A program made the translations under genes and the position numbers. The notes under the pieces were generated by a model. It ran no database searches, was not told where the DNA came from, and saw nothing but the letters and a program-made list of their open reading frames with translations. DNA of 14,994 bases from a bacterium (lineage in GTDB: Bacteria; Planctomycetota; B15-G4; JADJEK01), in contig JAUIEL010000067.1 of NCBI GenBank assembly GCA_030428825.1, forward strand, positions 1-14,994, in the 5' to 3' direction. Below are positions 6,202 through 13,088 of this stretch, piece by piece; the first letter of the stretch is position 1, and each line of letters starts with the position of its first letter.

Positions 6202-8834
6202 TCCGCGGCCGGTCCGCCTCCGCGCTCCTCCTCGCCGGCCTCCTCACCGCCGTCGTCGCGGAGGCGGCCGACGAGGCGGTCGACGCGACGGAGCGACTGC
6301 GCGACCTCCTCGGCGCGATCGGCTCCGCGTCGTCCGACGACCGGCCGCGCCTGCTGGAGGAGCTGGTCGCGGCCCATCGCGAGCTGGTCGAACGGAACGC
6401 CCGCCGGCCCGACCCGGCCGTCGGCGGCGCGATCGCGTCGAGCGGCTGGTGGCTCTACCGGAGGTACGACGGCGACGCGGCGGTCGATCGCCTCGACTTC
6501 CTCGAGGAGGCGTTCGAGGGGGCGAAGACGTTCGGCGAGCCGGGGAGCGTCGGGTCGCTGGCGTCGGTCCTCGCCGGAGGACTGAGGGACCGCGGCGACC
6601 TGGGCGGGGCGCTCGCCCGGTTGGACGAGGCGGCGGACCGGATCGCCCCCGAGCACCCGCTCGCGGCGCGCGTCGCGGTGGAGCGGGCGGACCTGCTGCG
6701 GCACGCCGGGAGGACGGCGGCGGCGCGTGTGCTCCTCGACGCGGTCGAGGCGAGCGGGGCGGCGGCGTCGGGGAAGCTCCGGATCGAGCTCGACGGGGTG
6801 CGCGGCCTCCTCGAGCTGGCCGAGGGGCGTCCCGAGCTCGCCGCCCGGTCGCTGGCGCGGTCGGCGGCGGCGGCCCGCGAGGCGCGCGACGCGATCCGGT
6901 ACCGGAACGCCGTCGTCCGGCGGCTGAACCTCGCGCTCGCGGTGGAGGACGCGGCCGGCGCGCTGGCGCTGGCGGACGAGGCCCTCGCCGAGGAGTGGGC
7001 GTGGGGGAACGCGCCGGCGGGGGCGCGGGCGCAGCTCGAGGCGCGGCGCGGACACGCGCTCGCCGAGCTGGAGCGGGACGACGACGACCGGGAGCGGCGG
7101 GCGGCCGGGGTGCTCGCCGCCGCGCTGGAGGGAGGGGCGCTGGGGCACGACGCGGCGGTCGACGCGAGGCTCTCCCTCGCCGAGGTGCGGCTGCGGGCGG
7201 GCGCGCTCGACGACGCCGCGGCGGAGCTCGACGTCGTCGCCGGCGCCCTCCGCCCGACGGACGCGGGAGGGGCGGGCGGCGGAGCGGCGCTCGCGGACCG
7301 CCGGCGCCAGGCGCGCCGGCACGCGGTCCTCTCGGCGGTCCTCGCCCGCGAGCGGGGCGCGGATCGGGACGCGCTCGTCTCCCACCTCGAGCGGCTGGAG
7401 GCGGAGCTGCGCGCCTTCCTCGACGGCTGGCGCGACCTCCCGGCGCGCGCAGACGGCCGCGGCTTCCTCCACTTCGGCGGACCGCGGCAGCTGTCGGCGG
7501 AGATCGTGCGGCTGGCGACGCGCGTCGAGGCCGGTCCGACCGGCGTCGCGCGCGCGCTCGACTCGCTCCTCGCGGCGCAGGCGCTCGGCTCGGTGACGCG
7601 GGCCCGCGGCGGCGTCGCGCCGACGGTCGACGCCGTGCGGCGGGGCCTCGCGCCGGACGAGGTGCTGCTCGTCTTCCTCCCCGCACCCGACGCGTCGCAC
7701 CTCCTCCTCGTCGACGCGGAGCGGCTCGAGCACCACGCGCTCGCGTCGGACATGGCGCTGTTCGGGCGACGGCGCGCGTTCCTCGACGTCGTCGCGCGGC
7801 CGCCCCCGCGCGTCGACGACGGCGGGCGGGCGCGGACGATCCGGGCGCTCGGCGCGGGGCTCCGCGACGCGCTCCTCCCCGAGGCGGCGCTCGAGACGGT
7901 CCGCGCCCGGCGACGCTGGACCGTGGTCGGCGTCGATCTCCTCGGGACGCTCCCGTTCGAGGCGCTGCCGCTCGACGCCGATCGATGGGCCGGGGTCGAG
8001 CACGCGATCCTCTACTCGCCGTCGGTGCCGCTGACCCACGAGTTGCGGGGGGCGCCGTGGCGGCGGGGGGGGGACGTCGACGTGGCGTGGGTCGCCGACC
8101 CGTCGCCGCCGCCGAAGGGGGCGCCGCCGCTCGGCTTCTCCGCGGGAGGCGCGACGCGGCTGTTCGCCGCCTACGCGGCCGGCGAGACGGCGGGCGTCGT
8201 CGGCGCGGAGGCGACGAGGGAGGGGTTGGCGGAGGCGGCGGCGTCCGCGCGGGTCGCCCTCCACGTCTGGACCCACGGCGCGCGCGACGACGAGCGGCCG
8301 ATCCCGGCCGGCCTGCATCTCGCGGACGGCGCCGCGCACGGGGCCTCCCTCGGCCGCCTCGACGCGCCTCCGCTCGTCCTCCTCTCGTCGTGCGGCGCCG
8401 CGCGCGGGCCGATCCGCCGGGGCGAGGACGGGGCGTCGAATCTCGGCGGGGCGTTCCTCCGGGCGGGGGCGCGCGCCGTCGTCCTCCCGTCGGTCGACGT
8501 CGACGAGGGGGCGACCCTGGCCCTGATGGAGGGGTTCCACGCCGCGTGGCGCGGCGGGGCGAGCGTCGCCGAGGCGTTGCGACTGGCCCGCGCGCGGCTG
8601 GCCGGTTCAGAGTCGCTCTCCGACCCGTTCCATTGGGCGTTCGTGCACGCCGTGGGGGCGGGGCGGACGGCGGCGTACCCGCGGGAGGACGCGGATTTCG
8701 CCCGGCACGTCGCCCTCGCCGCCGCGGCGGCGGTCCTCGCCGCGGCCGGCCTGGCGATCGCCGCGCGGAGGAGGCTCACTCGCCGGGCGGCGGGTCCTCC
8801 TCCTCCGCCTCCGGCACCGGGATCGTCCCGATGA
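6198..8834 (+). CDS. Exported, C-terminally anchored CHAT (caspase-like) protease with helical repeats
   Basis: 878 residues from ATG 6198. A signal peptide (1-23, AEA before ADE) is followed by about 480 residues of Ala/Leu/Glu-rich helical sequence, consistent with TPR-like repeats. The CHAT domain runs from about 540 to 830: LPFEALP (585-591), a catalytic-type His in HVWTHG (H693) and a Cys in LLSSCGAARG (C732), then FLRAGARAVVLPSV and DPFHWAFVHAVG. This is the separase/caspase-related His-Cys dyad, so an active cysteine protease is predicted. A hydrophobic segment (about 838-858) followed by RRRLTRR suggests a C-terminal anchor with the protease in the periplasm. Context: third gene of the sigma / membrane regulator / CHAT operon. 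Its last 59 bases overlap the opposite-strand gene, and they encode a Pro-rich tail. Confidence 0.9.
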   Translation: MIRGRSASALLLAGLLTAVVAEAADEAVDATERLRDLLGAIGSASSDDRPRLLEELVAAHRELVERNARRPDPAVGGAIASSGWWLYRRYDGDAAVDRLDFLEEAFEGAKTFGEPGSVGSLASVLAGGLRDRGDLGGALARLDEAADRIAPEHPLAARVAVERADLLRHAGRTAAARVLLDAVEASGAAASGKLRIELDGVRGLLELAEGRPELAARSLARSAAAAREARDAIRYRNAVVRRLNLALAVEDAAGALALADEALAEEWAWGNAPAGARAQLEARRGHALAELERDDDDRERRAAGVLAAALEGGALGHDAAVDARLSLAEVRLRAGALDDAAAELDVVAGALRPTDAGGAGGGAALADRRRQARRHAVLSAVLARERGADRDALVSHLERLEAELRAFLDGWRDLPARADGRGFLHFGGPRQLSAEIVRLATRVEAGPTGVARALDSLLAAQALGSVTRARGGVAPTVDAVRRGLAPDEVLLVFLPAPDASHLLLVDAERLEHHALASDMALFGRRRAFLDVVARPPPRVDDGGRARTIRALGAGLRDALLPEAALETVRARRRWTVVGVDLLGTLPFEALPLDADRWAGVEHAILYSPSVPLTHELRGAPWRRGGDVDVAWVADPSPPPKGAPPLGFSAGGATRLFAAYAAGETAGVVGAEATREGLAEAAASARVALHVWTHGARDDERPIPAGLHLADGAAHGASLGRLDAPPLVLLSSCGAARGPIRRGEDGASNLGGAFLRAGARAVVLPSVDVDEGATLALMEGFHAAWRGGASVAEALRLARARLAGSESLSDPFHWAFVHAVGAGRTAAYPREDADFARHVALAAAAAVLAAAGLAIAARRRLTRRAAGPPPPPPAPGSSR

Positions 8835-10620
8835 CGTAGTCGTCGACGTCCGGGACCTCGACGAGCGCGCCGATCTGGAGCGAGGAGTGCGGGTGCTGCT
8901 CCTCGCCCTGCTGGTCCTGGGTGAACCACGTCGCCGCGCGGACGATTCCTCCCGGCTCCTCCAGCTCGAGGAGGTCGATCGTCGGCAGGTCGACCGCGAA
9001 GCCGCCGACGAGCGCCGGGAAGGCGCGGGCCGGCGTGCCGAGCGACCCGTCGTCGATCGCTCGGATCTCGAGGTAGTGGACCGCCGGGAACGGATACGCC
9101 GGCTCGTCGATCTCGAACGTGAGCGTCATCGGCCATCCGCTCGAGTCGGCGGGGAGCGGGGTCGGGGCGGGCGTCTGGACCGCGACCGGCGCCGTCGCCG
9201 CCGCGTAGCTCTCCGCCCGCCAGACGATCACCTGCAGGTGCGTCGCGTCGGCGGGGAGGTTCGGGTTCTCGTCGACCGTGACGTGCACCCGGCCCGAACC
9301 CGTGATGTCGAGCCCCTCGTCCCCGTCGTGCGACTGGGACTGCGACTGCGTCTGCCCGCCGCTCTCCTGCGAGCCGCCTCCGCCTCCGCCGCCTCCGCCG
9401 CCGGGCTCGCCGCCGCCTCCCCCGGGCGCGCCGAGGTCCTCCCACTCGAGCTCGATCACGTCGGGGCGCTGCAGGTCCGCGTCGACGAACGTGTTGACGA
9501 TCTCCGCCAGCTCGGGCGAGGCGTCGACCGGGAGGAGCGCGTCGAGGTCGCCGTCCCCGTCGAGGTCGATCGGCGCCGCCGCGACCGCCGCGGTCGGGGC
9601 GGGCGCGCTCGGCGTGTCGCTCGCCGGGAGGAGGAGGAAGTCGCCGGGGCCCCAGGTGAACGTCTGGGTGAACCCGGGGGAGTCGGTCCGGTTCAGCGCG
9701 ACCAGGAGCTGCTGGGCGCTCGTCCCGGAGATCGCGAGGTCGTCGTGCCCGTCGCCGTTCACGTCGAACGCGGCGATCCCGGCCGGGCCGATCGGCGCGA
9801 GGAGGTCGACGAACTCGGTACCGGACGCGTCGCAGACCACGAAGACGGCGTTCGAGCCGGGGGACGCGGCGCTGATCCACGCCAGCCGTTCGGTCGCGCG
9901 GTCGGCCTGGCGGAACGCGGCCAGCACGCCGCCGGCCGGGGCGCCGCCCTCGAGGAAGAGCGGCGCGCCGTCGTCGTCGAACACCTCGAGTCCGACGGTC
10001 GACAGGCACGCCAGCTCGAGGGCCGGGTCGAGGTCCCACTGCACGAACTCGAACTCGGTCACCGGGTGCGGCGCCACGAACGACGGGAGGGCGACGTCGG
10101 GGAGGCCGCCGGGCGTCGAGGCGGTGAGCCGCCGGAACGTCACCCCGTCTCCGTCGAGGCCGACGACGTCCTGGCCGCCGACGCCGTCGACGTTCGCGCT
10201 CCGCAGGCGCACGACCGTCGCCCATCCCGCGTCGAGCGTCTCCGCGAGGAACGACACCCCCGTGGTCCGGAGCGTGTGCGCGACGAGCCCGTCGCCGCCG
10301 ACCGTCAGGATGCGGTCGACCGACCCGGCGCCGGTGCGGGTGAACCGCGCCACGTCCGCCACGTCGGTCGCGACGACCGCGTAGGCGCGATAGACGCCCG
10401 GTCCGTAGGCGAGGACCGCCTCGCCCCCCTTCAGCACGCAGGCGTCGGGGACCCGGTCGTAGGTGAACTGGCCGACGACGGTCCGGGTGAACGGCCCCGC
10501 GCCTCCGAGACCGGCCGGCCACGGGTCGCCGAGCGGGCCGGCGCCGGCGGCGGGCGCGAACGCGGCGCCCGCCAGGAGGAGGGCGAGGACGAGCGGGAGG
10601 GGGCGGGCAGGCTCGGACAT
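8776..10620 (-). CDS. Exported FG-GAP/VCBS-like repeat protein, function unknown
   Basis: 614 residues. A signal peptide covers about 1-27 (AGA before GPLG). Residues 50-370 carry repeated short Asp/Gly calcium-loop-like motifs: NVDGVGGQDVVGLDGDG (143-159), DLDPALELACL (196-206), DVNGDGHDDLAISG (286-299) and DLDGDGDLDALLPVD (352-366). These fit FG-GAP/VCBS blades of an integrin-like beta-propeller. A low-complexity linker follows (398-436: Gly runs, then SQ repeats). A second, beta-rich domain (about 440-600) has TWFTQDQQGEEQHPHSS, with no family I recognise. The C-terminus is acidic and Pro-rich. Start ATG 10618-10620 has GGAG (10630-10627) six bases upstream. It probably lies on the cell surface or in the periplasm. 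Its 3' end overlaps the CHAT gene by 59 bases. Confidence 0.82.
   Translation of the reverse strand: MSEPARPLPLVLALLLAGAAFAPAAGAGPLGDPWPAGLGGAGPFTRTVVGQFTYDRVPDACVLKGGEAVLAYGPGVYRAYAVVATDVADVARFTRTGAGSVDRILTVGGDGLVAHTLRTTGVSFLAETLDAGWATVVRLRSANVDGVGGQDVVGLDGDGVTFRRLTASTPGGLPDVALPSFVAPHPVTEFEFVQWDLDPALELACLSTVGLEVFDDDGAPLFLEGGAPAGGVLAAFRQADRATERLAWISAASPGSNAVFVVCDASGTEFVDLLAPIGPAGIAAFDVNGDGHDDLAISGTSAQQLLVALNRTDSPGFTQTFTWGPGDFLLLPASDTPSAPAPTAAVAAAPIDLDGDGDLDALLPVDASPELAEIVNTFVDADLQRPDVIELEWEDLGAPGGGGGEPGGGGGGGGGGSQESGGQTQSQSQSHDGDEGLDITGSGRVHVTVDENPNLPADATHLQVIVWRAESYAAATAPVAVQTPAPTPLPADSSGWPMTLTFEIDEPAYPFPAVHYLEIRAIDDGSLGTPARAFPALVGGFAVDLPTIDLLELEEPGGIVRAATWFTQDQQGEEQHPHSSLQIGALVEVPDVDDYVIGTIPVPEAEEEDPPPGE
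9364..9430. repeat. Short GCC/TCC-type tandem repeat tract encoding a Gly linker
   Basis: On the plus strand this is a run of CCGCC and TCCGCC units, encoding the poly-Gly/GEPGG linker on the minus strand. It is prone to replication slippage. It sits between the propeller-like domain and the C-terminal domain of the 8776-10620 gene. Confidence 0.7.
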
Positions 10621-10648
10621 GGGCGGCTCCGGGGGGCGCTCGGGGGAC

Positions 10649-10656
10649 GATCGTAT
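10649..10656 (-). promoter_or_regulatory. ATACGATC, candidate -10 region of the FG-GAP-like gene
   Basis: On the minus strand TACGAT (10655-10650) lies about 30 bases before ATG 10620, leaving room for a short leader that includes the GGAG. The same ATACGATC octamer precedes the other minus-strand gene at 12595 (12675-12668). No good -35 is seen. Confidence 0.35.
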
Positions 10657-10764
10657 CCGACGAGACGGGGCCCGACCGGAGGCCGGACCCCGGCGGCCGG
10701 GGGGAAGCCGCCCCCGATCCGCGTCGCGGCGGCGGCCCGCGGTTTCGACGGAATCCGGATTCGG

Positions 10765-10804
10765 GACCGCGCCGGCGCCGCCCGCCGCGCGCCCCCGCGC
10801 GGTC
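10765..10804 (-). terminator. Long GC hairpin immediately after the metallopeptidase stop codon
   Basis: GACCGCGC (10765-10772) pairs perfectly with GCGCGGTC (10797-10804), which directly abuts the TGA at 10805-10807. The enclosed bases can form an inner GGCGC/GCGCC stem. There is no T tract. A separate perfect 12-base palindrome, GAATCCGGATTC, lies just beyond at 10751-10762. The rest of the 184-base gap (10621-10804) holds the candidate promoter of the next gene and the inverted repeat 10688-10702, and no coding sequence. Confidence 0.45.
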
Positions 10805-12595
10805 TCAGACCCCCGGGATCGGGACGAACAGGACGCGCAGACGGTCGCCGTCCCGGCTCTCGTCGCCCCATCGGACGCGCGCCAGCCAGCCCCAGATCAG
10901 GTCGAGCTCCTTCGCCCCGGCCAGGTTCTCGTACTCGAACAGCCCGGACGGCCCGATCGTCCACGCCATGCGCCGCTCGTCGCCGTCCCCGCGGCCGTGC
11001 CAGGAGAAGGCGAACGGGATCCGCGCGAACGTCGAGTCGATCGTGCGATCGCGGGTGAAGCCGATCAGGCCGAGCGCGGTCCAGAACGCGGTCCGGTCCG
11101 GGTTGTTCTCGGCGAAGAGCGCGAGCCGCGAGAGGAGGCTGAGGCGGTAGCCGTCGCCGTGGATCCTCGTGTCGAGGGCGAGCCCGCCGAGGAGGTGCGC
11201 CTCCCAGACCCGGTCGAGCGGGCGGAGCGCGACGGGGAACCGGAGCGCCTTCCAGTACCAGCGGTCCGGCGCGGCGTCGTCCGGGTGCCGCTCGAGCGTC
11301 GCCCCGTCGAGGAGGTGGCGGACCGCGTCGTCCGCCGTCCCGCGCGGCGCGCCCTGGACCACCGCGACGACGTCGTCCCGCCGCTCGACCGACCAGCTCT
11401 CGTCCGCGCCGACCCGCGTCACGAGGAGCGTGCGGTACGTCTTCTCGAAGTCGGACGCCCCGCCCTCGTGGTCCCAGACCGACACGAACCCGATCGCGTC
11501 CCCGGCCGGCGTCTCCCAGACCGCGTATCGGTCGCCGTCCCACGCGTCGGCGACCTCGATCGCCTCCCGGTCGAGCCGCGTCCCGAGCAGCACGCGGAGC
11601 GTGAACATCCCGAGCGTCTCCTCGGTCACCGCGCGCCAGCCGTTCGGCGGGGCGGGGAGCGACACGCGGACCGGGAAGTCGCGGCGGTCGACGTACCGCT
11701 CGGGGAAGAGGATCTGCTCGGTCGAGTCCGGCGGGTCGGCGTACGCCGCGTCGACGGCGGCCCAGCCGAACTCCGAGCGGAGCCGGTTGGTGAACGCCCA
11801 CCCCTGGACGTACGGGAACGTCAGCGAGTACTTCAGGATCGGCGGCGCGCGGCGCATCACGGCGGCCTGGTCGTCTTCGAGGTCGTTCGTGAGCTCGTCG
11901 ATCCGGGCGGGGGAGAGGCCGGAGAGGAGGCCGATCAGCGGGGAGAGGAACGGCCCCGCGGACGACATCGGCAGGCCGCCGCGGTCGAGGATGTACTCGA
12001 CGCCCCCCTCCATCGCGGACCCCTCGACGAGCGACGAGAACGCCAGCGCCCGGTCGTCGTCGAAGTCGTGCTCCTCGTCGATCCGGTCGAAGTCGAACGC
12101 CTGGTCGTCGATCGCGTGCGTCAGCTCGTGGGCGAGGACGAACTCCTCCGCGGCGTCGTCCTCGTCGATCCCCGGCTCGTCGTCGTCGAAGTCGTCCTCC
12201 CCCTCGGCCGTCGCCGCCGCGTCGTCCGCGATGACGAAGAACCGCTCCTCCTCCGGGTCGTAGTAGCCGCCGACGCTCTCCCGGTAGAACTCGCCGAGGA
12301 ACGGCTTCAGGTCGAGGTCCGGCGGCATCAGGCCGAACGCCTTCATCGCCCGCTCCATGCCGGCGCCGCTGTCGCGCCACTCCTCCTCGATCTCGACGTC
12401 GAACACCTCGTGGAGCTCCGCCTTGCTCTGGCGGGCGGCCGGGACCGAGCGCCGCTGCTCGAGGTCGCGGATGCGGGCCACGCGCGACGCCACCGCGTCC
12501 GCGCGCGCCTGCAGCTCGGAGGGCGGCGGGTCGTTCGGAAGGACGGTGCACGAGACGAGGGCGAGCGCCGAGGCGCGGGAGAGGAGGCGGAGCAT
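10805..12595 (-). CDS. Lipoprotein with HExxH zinc metallopeptidase signature
   Basis: 596 residues from ATG 12593-12595. The frame is open further upstream, but that part is rejected because a lipobox-type signal follows this ATG: LVSC, with C16 as the lipidated Cys. A GGGGGGA stretch five bases upstream may serve as ribosome binding site. The gluzincin-like motif FVLAHELTHAIDDQ (152-165) gives zinc ligands H156 and H160 with catalytic E157; E191 in SLVEGSA is the likely third ligand. A strongly acidic stretch (124-151) precedes the motif. The C-terminal 400 residues are mixed alpha/beta without a known signature. The VLAHELTHA-x-D/Q-DQ form occurs in uncharacterised bacterial proteins, so substrate is unknown. 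It likely acts at the envelope. It is divergent from the DUF2784 gene across a region of nested inverted repeats. Confidence 0.87.
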   Translation of the reverse strand: MLRLLSRASALALVSCTVLPNDPPPSELQARADAVASRVARIRDLEQRRSVPAARQSKAELHEVFDVEIEEEWRDSGAGMERAMKAFGLMPPDLDLKPFLGEFYRESVGGYYDPEEERFFVIADDAAATAEGEDDFDDDEPGIDEDDAAEEFVLAHELTHAIDDQAFDFDRIDEEHDFDDDRALAFSSLVEGSAMEGGVEYILDRGGLPMSSAGPFLSPLIGLLSGLSPARIDELTNDLEDDQAAVMRRAPPILKYSLTFPYVQGWAFTNRLRSEFGWAAVDAAYADPPDSTEQILFPERYVDRRDFPVRVSLPAPPNGWRAVTEETLGMFTLRVLLGTRLDREAIEVADAWDGDRYAVWETPAGDAIGFVSVWDHEGGASDFEKTYRTLLVTRVGADESWSVERRDDVVAVVQGAPRGTADDAVRHLLDGATLERHPDDAAPDRWYWKALRFPVALRPLDRVWEAHLLGGLALDTRIHGDGYRLSLLSRLALFAENNPDRTAFWTALGLIGFTRDRTIDSTFARIPFAFSWHGRGDGDERRMAWTIGPSGLFEYENLAGAKELDLIWGWLARVRWGDESRDGDRLRVLFVPIPGV

Positions 12596-12619
12596 GGGTC
12601 CCCCCGGGGCGGCTTTCGA

Positions 12620-12659
12620 GAACGCGTTCCGTCCGGAAACGCGTTCGGACGGGCGTCCG
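12620..12659. promoter_or_regulatory. Nested inverted repeats in a divergent promoter region (operator candidate)
   Basis: A perfect 10-base palindrome GAACGCGTTC (12620-12629) recurs nearly exactly 17 bases on (AACGCGTT at 12638-12645). The two are joined by TTCCG/CGGAA, making a 12-base-arm inverted repeat with one extra A. CCGTCCG (12629-12635) also pairs with CGGACGG (12646-12652), and CGGACG with CGTCCG (12646-12659). The arrangement lies upstream of the DUF2784 start and in the presumed leader of the lipoprotein gene. Confidence 0.5.
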
Positions 12660-12667
12660 TTCCCGCG

Positions 12668-12679
12668 GATCGTATCATC
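12668..12679. promoter_or_regulatory. Overlapping divergent -10 candidates
   Basis: On the plus strand TATCAT (12673-12678) ends eight bases before ATG 12687. On the minus strand TACGAT (12674-12669) faces the lipoprotein gene at 12595. No Shine-Dalgarno sequence precedes ATG 12687, so a leaderless or very short-leader message is suggested. Confidence 0.35.
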
Positions 12680-12686
12680 GACCTCG

Positions 12687-13088
12687 ATGAGCCCCGCCCT
12701 CCTCGCCGACGTCGTCGTCGTCCTCCATCTCGCGTACGTCGCGTTCGTGGTGCTGATGGTGCCGCTCGTGCTGATCGGCCGGCTGGCGGGGTGGTCCTGG
12801 GTCCGGAACTTCTGGCTGCGGCTCGTCCACCTCCTGATGATGGCGGTCGTGGCGACGGAGGCCGTCTGCGGCGTGGAGTGTCCGCTCACGACGTGGGAGC
12901 GCGACCTGAAGCGGGAGGCGGGGATCGTCTACGGCGAGGACCGGTCGTTCGTCGGCCGCTGGGCGGAAGAGATCCTGTTCGTCGAGGTCGACGAGGGGGC
13001 GATGACCGTGATCTATCTCCTCTTCACGCTCCTGATCGTGGCGACGCTCGTGCTCGTCCCTCCCCGCCGCCCGCGTGTGGCGACGTGA
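12687..13088 (+). CDS. DUF2784 membrane protein
   Basis: 133 residues from ATG 12687. The in-frame extension upstream (open from 12357) runs through the divergent promoter region and is not membrane-like, so it is rejected. Three hydrophobic segments are visible (about 8-30, 44-62 and 105-124). CGVECPLTTWERDLKREAG (61-79) is the Cys-containing CPLT-x-WE signature of the DUF2784 family, located after the second membrane helix. No biochemical function is known for the family; it is a small inner-membrane protein. It overlaps the next gene by four bases (GTGA, 13085-13088), so the two are probably translated together. Confidence 0.88.
   Translation: MSPALLADVVVVLHLAYVAFVVLMVPLVLIGRLAGWSWVRNFWLRLVHLLMMAVVATEAVCGVECPLTTWERDLKREAGIVYGEDRSFVGRWAEEILFVEVDEGAMTVIYLLFTLLIVATLVLVPPRRPRVAT

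Noticed and set aside
5517..8540. 1007-codon minus-strand open frame
   Set aside because: Antisense to the anti-sigma and CHAT genes, which have recognisable domains; the protein is low-complexity Arg-rich.
6200..8839. Second plus-strand frame through the CHAT region (from about 6449)
   Set aside because: Arg/Gly-rich sequence with no domain; the 6198-8834 frame carries the signal peptide and CHAT motifs.
9364..9430. Repeat tract as a CRISPR or mobile repeat
   Set aside because: Units are 3-6 bases, in frame, and encode a Gly linker; there are no spacers.
10463..13084. Long upstream extension of the DUF2071 frame
   Set aside because: It crosses three real genes on both strands; family similarity begins only after GTG 13085.
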